Below are positions 35,251 through 46,607 of a stretch of DNA of 64,000 bases, piece after piece. Position numbers and translations under genes: made by a program. The stretch covers positions 44,851,593 through 44,915,592 of the forward strand of contig NC_079496.1 of the NCBI RefSeq assembly GCF_030052815.1. Reading direction: 5' to 3'. The DNA is from Hevea brasiliensis (Eukaryota; Streptophyta; Magnoliopsida; Malpighiales; Euphorbiaceae). Every line of letters begins with the position of its first letter. Position 1 is the stretch's first letter. The notes under the pieces are model-generated. The model ran no database searches and was not told the DNA's origin. It saw only the letters and a list, made by a program, of their open reading frames with translations.

Positions 35251-35362
35251 ATGTAACCGAATAAGTGAGCCGGGAAACCTAGCGATGGGTGACCGCACCG
35301 GGAAGTCACGGCGTGGACCGTTGACTGGCCCTGGACTACGGGGAACCCTGGAAAACATTTTT
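35251..35362 (+). promoter_or_regulatory. 5S rRNA-like module in G 5' LTR
   Basis: The sequence cctagcgatgggtgacc (box C-like core GATGGGTGACC at 35284-35294), followed by cgggaagtcacggcgtg, resembles the 3' half of plant 5S rRNA (CTAGGATGGGTGACC, then TGGGAAGTC). A T-run sits at 35358-35362. Equivalent copies: 40340-40451 (G LTR2), 14240-14340 (K), and, reversed, 45475-45565 (H), 50349-50453 (F), 10880-10940 and 781-840 (A), 13636-13700 (A2). Similarity is seen directly; a role in Pol III transcription or TFIIIA binding is inference. Confidence 0.6.
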
Positions 35363-38033
35363 AGGACATAAATAGAACCTTATTGAAGAATAAATATCAT
35401 TAGAAAGATCAAAGAAAAATTAAATAATTAGTACAAAGAAAAGTGAGAAATCGAAAAACAGACAAAACCCGGTAATACCGAAAAATCGGGAATGCCACCC
35501 GAACAGTTGCATTATTTTCATATGACATCCCGAAGTGTCTTTTGACCTAAATGTCCATTAAAAATAAATAATATTACACTTAGAAAATGAAATGAAAAAT
35601 TTGTTTAGTGGTACCTAAAATAAATAGCCAAAAATGGAGTGGAAATGGTGTAAATAAAACATTAAACTTATAATATGGTTAAATAATGTGAGTGGGCCAC
35701 TAAGGGAACAAATTAAAGACATAATGGGGCAGGTGTACACTCATCTCACCATCTGCAATTCATCTTCCTCCTTTAGATTCAAAGTGGCCGAATTCAAGAG
35801 AGAAGAGAACCACCATTGATGTTTTGCATGAGCTTCATTCTCTCCCTCCATTCCACCTCTAAACACTTAGGTTCTTTTATGAAAAATGGTCTACACATCA
35901 CAAGGAAGATATTGATACCAATTTTGAGAAGTTTGGTGAAGGTTTAGCAAGTTACAATTAAAGGTAAGTTTGCATTTTTGAGAATTTCTTTGTTAAAGTT
36001 TATGTTCATGTTATGGGTGTTGGTTTGGTGAAGGAAAATTTTGAGTTTGAAGGGTTATTGTTGTTTTCATTTTGGACAGCCATGAGTCACGTTTTTGATG
36101 AGATATTTGTGCATATAATTGATGAGAAATGGTGTTGATCATGATGAATTAGTAACCTAGTGAATTATTTCATGTTTATATGGTGATTTATGCACTTGGA
36201 TGGGAATTGGTAAATTGGATGGCACTTTAATGTTGAAGAATGGTTTGCGGCAGCTTGGGGACACTTGAGAAAATGTATATATTGAAGGAAGTGTAGGAAG
36301 AATATTGACCTAGAAGGATTGATGATATGTATGTAGATTGATATTGTAAAGTGTATGTAAAATTGGTAATGCTTAGGTGTGTATGTAATGGTACTTAGAA
36401 ATTGTAAATGTGAATTACATTTGGTGTGTTGAGGGTAATGGTAATCTGCCCAAAGTAATGTTAATGTAATGTAGAAAATGCTTTTGGTAATGTACCAAAA
36501 CAGATTGGTAGGTAAGTAAACAAATTGCAAAGGTAAATGTGTGTTTGAAGTGGGGTGTGAAAGGCATATTGAGGGCAGTGTACATTTTAGCCTATAACCT
36601 TAAATGTGTAACCTCAATTGGTATGAGACCAATTTGAGGTGAAACTAGGCACAAAATGTGCCAACTTTCATTGAGAAACCATACCAAAATTCTGCTTGCA
36701 AGGTGACCTAAGAAAATGACCAATTCGGATTAGGTGCAATTAGAACCTGAAAAATGACCAATTGGGCAGCAGTGAGTGTTTAGGCCATAACTCACTCAAA
36801 ACAGGTCCAATTGACCTGAAATTTTAACCATGAATAGTTAAGACCCATACCTACAAGTCTTATGAAGACACCAAAGCCCAGAAATGACCATAAGCAAGTC
36901 AAAAAGCTTGCACAAGTTCGGGTCCAAAAACTGGCCGAACCATAGTTGACCAAATTGACCTAAAATTGACCTAAAATGGTACCATTTGACCAGCAATAGT
37001 ATAATGACCATAACTTGGTCTTCTTAACTCGGATTGACCTGAAATTTTGCCCCGCGTGCAATAAGACCTAGATCTACAAGTTTGTAGTTTTGACCGAGAC
37101 CCGAAAACCGAGGGAACTAGATCGTCCGGTTAGGTCAAACCAGTGTCCCGGAATCCAGCAATTTGCATTAAAATGCACTAAACAAGGAAATGACTTTGGT
37201 AAAACGTACCAAACCTAAAACCCTATCGAATGTGACATATTAACGACACTAAAACCTAATTTACCTAAAACGCAACGAGTGTCGGTATATTAGGTGATTA
37301 AGTGAATAATTGAGTTCAGTGCATTATTTACCAAACACCATCGATAGAGACAGTTTAATTTGGTACTGAAACACTTCAAATTGTGTTTCTCAGTTAACAA
37401 GGACTCAGCAAAAGGGAAAGAAATACTGAGTCAGGACCAGGAGACAAATATCAGAGGTTTGTGCACAATGGCTATTTCTTTTGAAATTTTCAATTGAAAT
37501 AAATATTGACTATTTGTATATTATTGTTTTAAATTGTGGAAATGTGTTTGATGGACACTTATTGATTGAAAAACATTGTGAATGGTTTGAAACTGTGAAA
37601 AATTGTTTGAATGATATTGATGGATACTTATTGATTGAAAAGCACTGTAAATGGTTTTTGTGGAAATTGAAGTGAATTACGAATTGTGTTGCCAATTTGT
37701 GAATGAAATTATAACTTTGGAAATTTATTGGATTCTTACGGATCATTTGAATAAAATGTTTGGAATTGTTTTGACTCACAATTGGCATGACACTGATACT
37801 ATGTTCCTCCTCCATTAATGGGGTGAGTGTGATTATTCCTCCCTCTTTGACTTATCAGTCTGGGGTGAGTATGATTATGTTCCTCCCTCTTTGACTTCCC
37901 AGTCTGAGGTGAGTATGGATGAGTACTCATTATATAGCTAGCTTCCTCCCTCATTGATTTCGATTATTGGGGTGAGTATGTCTTGTCGTGGTGTACAACA
38001 CGGCATATATGGAAAAAATTGTGTCATGGCCTA

Positions 38034-38268
38034 AATTGTGTTATTGATTGGCAACATTGTATTATTCAATTATTTGATCGAATGGTGTTATTGATTTGTA
38101 AAACGATATTATTCAGTTATTTGATTGAATTGTGTTATTGATTTGCAAAACGATATTATTCAGTTATTTGATCGAATTGTGTTATTGATTTACAAAAAGG
38201 TATTATTAAGTTATTTGATCAAATTGTGCATGAATTGGCAATACGGTATTCTTAAACTATTTGACTAA
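38034..38268 (+). repeat. 47-bp minisatellite, five units, in G 5' LTR
   Basis: Units start at 38034, 38081, 38128, 38175 and 38222, an exact 47-bp period. The pattern is aattgtgttattgattt, then an attattcagttatttgat segment. The middle three units are most alike; the last is most diverged. The same array is at 43122-43356 in the other LTR. Confidence 0.92.
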
Positions 38269-39052
38269 ATTGTGTTATTATGAATTTTGATAATTTGTGA
38301 ATTGGAGTTTAAATTCCTTATGACATTCATTGTCTTGAATTTAACTATGGTTTTAAGTATCCACTATTGATATGATTTATGAATTGTGAATTAAAATTGT
38401 ATTTGGTTAATGTTGTGCACCACTGAGACATTGTCTCGTGATAGCTTTATTATTGCCGCAGTAGAGAGACAGTGAGGCAGACTAGGCTGCTAATACATCC
38501 AGTGAGGGATTACCTGGTATAATGAGTATACCAATATTTTGCATTTTGTACTGTAATGTATGACACTGTATGTACATTTTGTTTTTGGTTTTGAGCAGTT
38601 GTAAATTCAAATTGTACCTTGAAGTTGTAAATTTATTATGAGTTATTTGACTTGTAAAAATTGTATTATATTTCCTTATCTCAGACTTTGAAAAATTTCT
38701 ATGGAATTGAGTTGAGGAATGTGTTGTATTGAGAAAAATGTTGGAGTTGAGATTTGGAAAATAATTGAAGTGCTTTTTACAGGTTTTCTGAAGAACTGTT
38801 TTGTCCAAAATACAAATGGCACCTTGCCAAAATTTTTACAGATATTCCAAATAAATCAAATGAGTTAATTGTTTCACTTGATTCACCAAAGTCTTTAACA
38901 CCTGTAAATAGTGCTCACCACTGTAAAAGAAGTAAGAAAAGTTTTTAAAATCCCTTGTAGTGTATTTAATGGGTTATCAGTAGACGGAGTTGGTAATTCA
39001 TTAGGTATACTACGGGATCATGTTATGCCTTACAGAGGGGTAGGGTGTGACA

Positions 39053-40172
39053 TGTTTTAGTGGTATCAGAGCAATGGTTTTAAAGTGAATTTGAATCGTG
39101 AATTTGAAATCTTTTTGTCGGTAACTACAACTGCTCAAATGTTTGATACATACAGTACATTACATTATAAATATGCACTAACGGGAGGAAATCTCCTTGT
39201 ATTATTGTACAGGAGGTCAGGGAAATAAATTTTGATGCATTAGTGATTAGTCCTTGAGATAAGGATTGTGATAATAAGTGAAATTACTTTTGAAAGAGTT
39301 TGTCGGCGAAAAGTATTTTCTGACACACCATAAATTATAAAGCTAATTGGTGAGCCTACTTAATGCAAGGCAAGAGGACGTAAAAGTAAGATGCAGTAAT
39401 GGAATTGCTCTAGATGAGGGCAAGGAGGTTACTGTTAGAAATTGCTAATGGATATTGTAATCAGAATAAGATTCGAATATCAGTGAATTCAAAAAGAATA
39501 AAAGATAACAAAGTTTGATCTATTGGGATGTATCGTAGTAACTATGCAATGTTCTTGATGTTTATACTGTAAGTCGCAGACACTGATCGACTTGAGATTA
39601 TTGTGTAGAGATACGTACTACCGGATAGTATACCTAGATAAGTATAGTTACCAACGGCATCTGCTTTGGTATAGTTATGTTGTGACGAATTTAATTGTTA
39701 GAAATAAGTTTGAAAATCCTACTTAGGATCTAAAAATTAAAAGTTAGAATATCGAAAGGTTCTGATCAAAGACAAAAGAAAGTAAGTTATAGAATATTGA
39801 CAGATAAAAAGAGTTATGGAAGTAAAAATTCGAACAGTTGGTTCAGATATAACAAAGAAATATTACGAATGTGAGGAAGACTATGGACTAGAATGGTCAG
39901 AGGACCAATGACTAGATAAATGATTCTAACATGACCTTGAGGGTCATTCAAGAAGGAACATGAATCGAAATATTAGACAGGACAATAGCAAGAGAAGATT
40001 GGTGATATACAAACAAATTAAACGTTGTATTAGATTGTTAAAAGTCTTATACAAATTTGAGAAAAAGAAGATTAGTCGATCGTATAAAAAGGAAAAAAAT
40101 AAACGTATGACTATTGTAAGATAACTATTGGGTAAAATTTCGTGGACGAAATTTATTTAAGGGGGGGAGAAT
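39053..40172 (+). other. Element G internal region (noncoding)
   Basis: Begins tgttttag, then the PBS TGGTATCAGAGC at 39061-39072 (initiator-Met tRNA). Ends with aatttcgtggacgaaattt and the polypurine tract aagggggggagaat (40159-40172), directly before LTR2. In between there is no open frame of note and nothing similar to gag or pol; the sequence is purine-rich and may be a remnant of a decayed coding region. The cgtggacgaaattt signature resembles that before the PPT of element A, so a chromovirus parent is likely. Confidence 0.9.
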
Positions 40173-43100
40173 TGTAACACCCCTAAGTTCGGTAGTGCAT
40201 TCTGCTGTTCCGGTGACCAGTGCTGTCCGGACAGCTAGGATGCCTAGAACCACACCTTGATATGAGAGAGGAGACATAAATAATGAAATACAAGAAAAGA
40301 AAATACAAGAAAAACAAAGGAAAAAATCATAGCAAAGAAATGTAACCGAATAAGTGAGCCGGGAAACCTAGCGATGGGTGACCGCACCGGGAAGTCACGG
40401 CGTGGACCGTTGACTGGCCCTGGACTGCGGGGAACCCTGGAAAACATTTTTAGGACATAAATAGAACCTTATTGAAGAATAAATATCATTAGAAAGATCA
40501 AAGAAAAATTAAATAATTAGTACAAAGAAAAGTGAGAAATCGAAAAACAGACAAAACCCGGTAATACCGAAAAATCGGGAATGCCACCCGAACAGGGGCA
40601 TTATGGTCATTTGACATCCCGAAGTGTCTTTTGACCTAAATGTCCATTAAAAATAAATAATATTACACTTAGAAAATGAAATGAAAAATTTGTTTAGTGG
40701 TACCTAAAATAAATAGCCAAAAATGGAGTGGAAATGGTGTAAATAAAACATTAAACTTATAATATGGTTAAATAATGTGAGTGGGCCACTAAGGGAACAA
40801 ATTAAAGACATAATGGGGCAGGTGTACACTCATCTCACCATCTGCAATTCATCTTCCTCCTTTAGATTCAAAGTGGCCGAATTCAAGAGAGAAGAGAACC
40901 ACCATTGATGTTTTGCATGAGCTTCATTCTCTCCCTCCATTCCACCTCTAAACACTTAGGTTCTTTTATGAAAAATGGTCTACACATCACAAGGAAGATA
41001 TTGATACCAATTTTGAGAAGTTTGGTGAAGGTTTAGCAAGTTACAATTAAAGGTAAGTTTGCATTTTTGAGAATTTCTTTGTTAAAGTTTATGTTCATGT
41101 TATGGGTGTTGGTTTGGTGAAGGAAAATTTTGAGTTTGAAGGGTTATTGTTGTTTTCATTTTGGACAGCCATGAGTCACGTTTTTGATGAGATATTTGTG
41201 CATATAATTGATGAGAAATGGTGTTGATCATGATGAATTAGTAACCTAGTGAATTATTTCATGTTTATATGGTGATTTATGCACTTGGATGGGAATTGGT
41301 AAATTGGATGGCACTTTAATGTTGAAGAATGGTTTATGCAGCTTGGGGACACTTGAGAAAATGTATATATTGAAGGAAGTGTAGGAAGAATATTGACCTA
41401 GAAGGATTGATGATATGTATGTAGATTGATATTGTAAAGTGTATGTAAAATTGGTAATGCTTAGGTGTGTATGTAATGGTACTTAGAAATTGTAAATGTG
41501 AATTACATTTGGTGTGTTGAGGGTAATGGTAATCTGCCCAAAGTAATGTTAATGTAATGTAGAAAATGCTTTTGGTAATGTACCAAAACAGATTGGTAGG
41601 TAAGTAAACAAATTGCAAAGGTAAATGAGTGTTTGAAGTGGGGTGTGAAAGGCATATTGAGGGCAGTGTACATTTTAGCCTATAACCTTAAATGTGTAAC
41701 CTCAATTGGTATGAGACCAATTTGAGGTGAAACTAGGCACAAAATGTGCCAACTTTCATTGAGAAACCATACCAAAATTCTGCTTGCAAGGTGACCTAAG
41801 AAAATGACCAATTCGGATTAGGTGCAATTAGAACCTGAAAAATGACCAATTGGGCAGCAGTGAGTGTTTAGGCCATAACTCACTCAAAACAGGTCCAATT
41901 GACCTGAAATTTTAACCATGAATAGTTAAGACCCATACCTACAAGTCTTATGAAGACACCAAAGCCCAGAAATGACCATAAGCAAGTCAAAAAGCTTGCA
42001 CAAGTTCGGGTCCAAAAACTGGCCGAACCATAGTTGACCAAATTGACCTAAAATTGACCTAAAATGGTACCATTTGACCAGCAATAGTATAATGACCATA
42101 ACTTGGTCTACTTAACTCGGATTGACCTGAAATTTTGCCCCGCGTGCAATAAGACCTAGATCTACAAGTTTGTAGTTTTGACCGAGACCCAAAAACCGAG
42201 GAAACTAGATCGTCCGGTTAGGTCAAACCAGTGTCCCGGAATCCAGCAATTTGCATTAAAATGCACTAAACAAGGAAATGACTTTGGTAAAACGTACCAA
42301 ACCTAAAACCCTATCGAATGTGACATATTAACGACACTAAAACCTAATTTACCTAAAACGCAACGAGTGTCGGTATATTAGGTGATTAAGTGAATAATTG
42401 AGTTCAGTGCATTATTTACCAAACACCATCGATAGAGACAGTTTAATTTGGTACTGAAACACTTCAAATTGTGTTTCTCAGTTAACAAGGACTCAACAAA
42501 AGGGAAAGAAATACTGAGTCAGGACCAGGAGACAAATATCAGAGGTTTGTGCACAACGGCTATTTCTTTTGAAATTTTCAATTGAAATAAATATTGACTA
42601 TTTGTATATTATTGTTTTAAATTGTGGAAATGTGTTTGATGGACACTTATTGATTGAAAAACATTGTGAATGGTTTGAAACTGTGAAAAATTGTTTGAAT
42701 GATATTGATGGATACTTATTGATTGAAAAGCATCAGTAAATGGTTTTGTGGAAATTGAAGTGAATTACGAATTGTGTTGCCAATTTGTGAATGAAATTAT
42801 AACTTTGGAAATTTATTGGATTCTTACGGATCATTTGAATAAAATGTTTGGAATTGTTTTGACTCACAATTGGCATGACACTGATACTATGTTCCTCCTC
42901 CATTAATGGGGTGAGTGTGATTATTCCTCCCTCTTTGACTTATCAGTCTGGGGTGAGTATGATTATGTTCCTCCCTCTTTGACTTCCCAGTCTGAGGTGA
43001 GTATGGATGAGTACTCATTATATAGCTAGCTTCCTCCCTCATTGATTTCGATTATTGGGGTGAGTATGTCTTGTCGTGGTGTACAACACGGCATATATGG

Positions 43101-44143
43101 AAAAAATTGTGTCATGGCCTAAATTGTGTTATTGATTGGCAACATTGTATTATTCAATTATTTGATCGAATGGTGTTATTGATTTGTAAAACGATATTAT
43201 TCAGTTATTTGATTGAATTGTGTTATTGATTTGCAAAACGATATTATTCAGTTATTTGATCGAATTGTGTTATTGATTTACAAAAAGGTATTATTAAGTT
43301 ATTTGATCAAATTGTGCATGAATTGGCAATACGGTATTCTTAAACTATTTGACTAAATTGTGTTATTATGAATTTTGATAATTTGTGAATTGGAGTTTAA
43401 ATTCCTTATGACATTCATTGTCTTGAATTTAACTATGGTTTTAAGTATCCACTATTGATATGATTTATGAATTGTGAATTAAAATTGTATTTGGTTAATG
43501 TTGTGCACCACTGAGACATTGTCTCAAATGATAGCTTTTATTCCGTCGCAGTAGAGAGACAGAGGCAGCAGACTAGGCCGCTAAAACATCCAAAGGAGGG
43601 ATTACAGTATAATGAGTATACCAATATTTTGCATTTTGTACTGTAATGTATGACACTGTATGTACATTTTGTTTTTGGTTTTGAGCAGTTGTAAATTCAA
43701 ATTGTACCTTGAAGTTGTAAATTTATTATGAGTTATTTGACTTGTAAAAATTGTATTATATTTCCTTATCTCAGACTTTGAAAAATTTCTATGGAATTGA
43801 GTTGAGGAATGTGTTGTATTGAGAAAAATGTTGGAGTTGAGATTTGGAAAATAATTGAAGTGCTTTTTACAGGTTTTCTGAAGAACTGTTTTGTCCAAAA
43901 TACAAATGGCACCTTGCCAAAATTTTTACAGATATTCCAAATAAATCAAATGAGTTAGTTGTTTCACTTCAGTTCACTAAAGTCTTTAACACCTGTAAAT
44001 AGTGCTCACCACTGTAAAAGAAGTAAGAAAAGTTTTTAAAATCCCTTGTAGTGTATTTAATGGGTTATCAGTAGACGGAGTTGGTAATTCATTAGGTATA
44101 CTACGGGATCATGTTATGCCTTACAGAGGGGTAGGGTGTGACA
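40173..44143 (+). repeat. Element G 3' LTR
   Basis: Pairs with 35084-39052. Most stretches are identical, with scattered single changes. A dense cluster of indels and substitutions is limited to about 43520-43612, compared with 38424-38522 in LTR1. The 5S-like core GATGGGTGACC is at 40373-40383 with a T-run at 40447-40451. Confidence 0.93.
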
Positions 44144-45741
44144 CTTTCTTCATGAACGTTGGCACATTCTGTGCCTAGTTTCACCTCTAATTGGCCTCAT
44201 ACCAATTGGAGTCACACACTTAGGGTTATAGGCTCATTTGCACACTGCCCTCTACATGCCTTTCAAACACCAAACCAAACACATTTACCAACTACATCTT
44301 CACTTCCCCACACCATTATGCATTTGGCACTAACCATAACCATTCATTACCTTACATTATAGGTCAACTTGGATAGAATATAACAATTTCACAATGCACC
44401 AAATGCAACCATAATTCACAAGGTCCAAACCCAACAATATATACACATAAACTTTCTCATTATTACACATACTTCCATTATCAATTTACATACCTTATCA
44501 CTACTATTCCACACACATATGCTGTCATTTTTTTTGTACAATACTTCAACAACAATTCATGAATTTAAAAATCAACCTTCACCATGAGGCTGCCCAAGTC
44601 ACACATACATATCAAACTTCTATTTTCACTTTTCAACTTGTAATCACACTTTATACATGGTAATCAACTTCAATACATATAAGCACTTAATTTAACATCA
44701 TTACCCATCAAATTCATATAAGAACAAACCATTTACCTTACACTTCCATGGCTGCCCAAAATGGTACACTTCAATAACTCACCAAATCTCATAATTTCTT
44801 CCATAATCTAACAACCCACAACCTCTACTACAACTTTAATGAAACAAGAATTGAAAACAACCACTTACCTCTTTTGAAGCTTCTTAAAAACTCACCAAAA
44901 CTTATCTTTCTTGCTCCCTTATTGCTGCCCAAGGTGTGTAGGCAAAGATTAATGAAGGAAACTAGTGGAAAGGAGGGCTTAAATGGAGTTGCATGAAGCT
45001 TGGAAAATGGTGCGGCAATGGAGTTTTCATGGTGGATCAATTCGGCTGGATGAGAGGAGGTTGAAGATGATGGCATTTTCTATCCAAAATGGCTTATAAA
45101 GGTGTCCCAATTTATGAGTTAGTGGAGCACTAACTTGGATTAAAGTACTAAATTAGTCCAAGTTTCCAATTTGTAATTTTGTCACTATTTCTTTCACTTT
45201 TTATATTAGGTATCACACTTTTGATTTTCATGACATTTTCAAAGTTTAATATCATTTATTTTTAATGGACATTTGGGTCAAAAGGCAACTCGGGGTGTCA
45301 AATGACCACAATGCCCCTATTTGGGTTGCATTTTCGATTTTTCAGTAACACCGAGTTTTGTCGTTTTCTCTATTTCTCATTTTTCTTTGTACTAATTAAT
45401 TAATTTTTCTTTGATATTTCTAATGACATTTATACTTCAATAGATGTTTATTTAAGTTTTAAAAATATTTTCTAGGATTCCCCGCTGTCCAGGGCTAGTC
45501 AATGGTCCACACTGCAACTTCCCGGTGCGATCACCCATCGCTACGGTTTTCGGCTCGTTTAACTTGGTTACATTTCATTGCTATTATTTTTTATTTATTT
45601 TTCTTGTATTTTTCTTTCTTGTATTCCATTATTTTATGTCTCCTCACTAACATTTAAATGTAGTTCTAGGCATCTTAGCTGTCCGGACAGACATTGGTCA
45701 CCGGAACAGTAGAATGCACTATCGAATACAGGGGTGTTACA

Positions 45742-46607
45742 GCTTACCCACTTGTTTGAGGATGATAAGCTGTAGATACTCTATGGAAAACACCATATCT
45801 CCTCATCAATGTCTCAACAGTTCTATTACAAAAATGTGTGCCTCGGTCACTGATAAAAGCTCTAGGAACTCCAAACCTGCTAAAAATGTTTGACTTAATA
45901 AAACCTATGACAGCTTTAGAATCATTAGTCCTGGTGGCACCCATTTCGAAACATAATCAATAGCAAGTAATATATAAATAAAGCCAAAAGAAGAAGGAAA
46001 TGGACCCATAAAATCAATACCCCACACATCAAAAATCTCACAAATAAGTATTGCATCAAAAATCTCTTTCTTGGCTCTACTCAAATCAAAACGCATAACC
46101 TTAGTAACCAAATAATTCACCAAATTAGCATACCAAGGGATCATACCTTGCAATTTAAATAACTGCTCATCAGGAAAAGATTCCTGTAGAGGAATTGTAT
46201 CTTTTTGTGTCACTAATGTGCTCAAATGATCTACTACCAGGTTTTCAGCTCCTTTCTTATCTTTGATTTGAAGATTAAATTCTTGCAGCAAAAGGATCCA
46301 TATAATCAGCCTTGGTTTTGCTTCCTTCTTTGCCAAGAGATACTTCAATGCTGCATGATCAGAGAAGATAATTATTTTAGAACCAAACAAATATGACTAA
46401 AATTTATCTAAAGCAAAAACTATAGCCAAAAACTCTTTTTTGGTCGTAAAATAATTGTGATGAGCTGAATTGAGTGTTCTGGATGCATAATAAATCACAT
46501 GAAAGAGCTTCCCAACACGTTGCCCTAAAACTGCTCCCACTACATAATTACTTGCGTCACACATAATTTCAAATGGTATAGTCTAATCAGGAGCCTGAAT
46601 AATAGAG
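45742..46607 (-). pseudogene. Element D RNase H and integrase core (broken)
   Basis: RNase H starts in the frame with MCDASNYVVGAVLGQ (near 46560) and continues YYASRTLNSAHHNYFTTKKE, then, after a stop, [18 protein letters not shown]. The integrase core follows: first Asp in [10 protein letters not shown] (near 46015), second Asp in ISDRGTHFCNRT (near 45855), to STAYHPQTSG at 45744. The zinc-finger segment that should sit between DLSRAKKE and CEIFDVWGI is absent (deletion near 46070). A frameshift lies near 45940 and a TAG at APD*TIPF near 46580. The C-terminal half is at 22542-23153, separated by H. Confidence 0.9.

Larger units (their letters stand above)
35084..39052 (+). repeat. Element G 5' LTR
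   Basis: Starts TGTAACACCCCTAAG and ends GGGTAGGGTGTGACA. Contents in order: 5S-like module at 35251-35316 with a T-run at 35358-35362, noncoding sequence with recurring phrases (36600-37150), ~75-bp repeat pairs (37530-37660), ~50-bp repeats with ggggtgagtatg (37790-37990), and a 47-bp minisatellite (38034-38268). No clear TATA box was found. Confidence 0.93.
35084..44143 (+). mobile_element. Element G: non-autonomous LARD-like Gypsy derivative
   Basis: 9060 bp: LTR1 35084-39052 (3969 bp), internal region 39053-40172 (1120 bp), LTR2 40173-44143 (3971 bp). The TSD is ctttc (35079-35083 and 44144-44148). The internal region has a PBS and a PPT but no recognisable gag or pol. It therefore fits the LARD class (large retrotransposon derivative), moved by proteins of other elements. 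The LTRs agree almost base for base over long stretches, so this is one of the youngest insertions here. It lies inside LTR H, a member of the same family, in opposite orientation. Confidence 0.93.
23154..45741 (-). repeat. H: solo LTR of the G family, split by B and G
   Basis: Three pieces, 23154-23832, 33816-35083 and 44144-45741, together about 3545 bp. The plus strand starts TGTCACACCCTACCCC and ends GGGGTGTTACA, and the flanks carry the TSD gctta. The pieces follow one another in the same order as in the uninterrupted LTR F. H is in the minus orientation. A TATA-like TTTATAAG lies at 45093-45101 (minus strand) and the 5S-like module at 45505-45565. It has no internal domain of its own, so it is a solo LTR that later became a target for a Copia element and for G. 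Confidence 0.9.

Noticed and set aside
35281..35316. A true 5S rRNA gene
   Set aside because: Only the 3' half resembles 5S. The first ~49 nt and the box A/box C spacing are not kept, and the block recurs at the same place in every LTR family. It is an LTR module, not an rRNA gene.
36165..36530. Minus-strand frame of 121 codons in G LTR1 (and 94 codons at 41334-41618)
   Set aside because: It is repeated only because the LTRs are near-identical, has low-complexity composition, and lacks homology I recognise. The frame is already shortened in LTR2.
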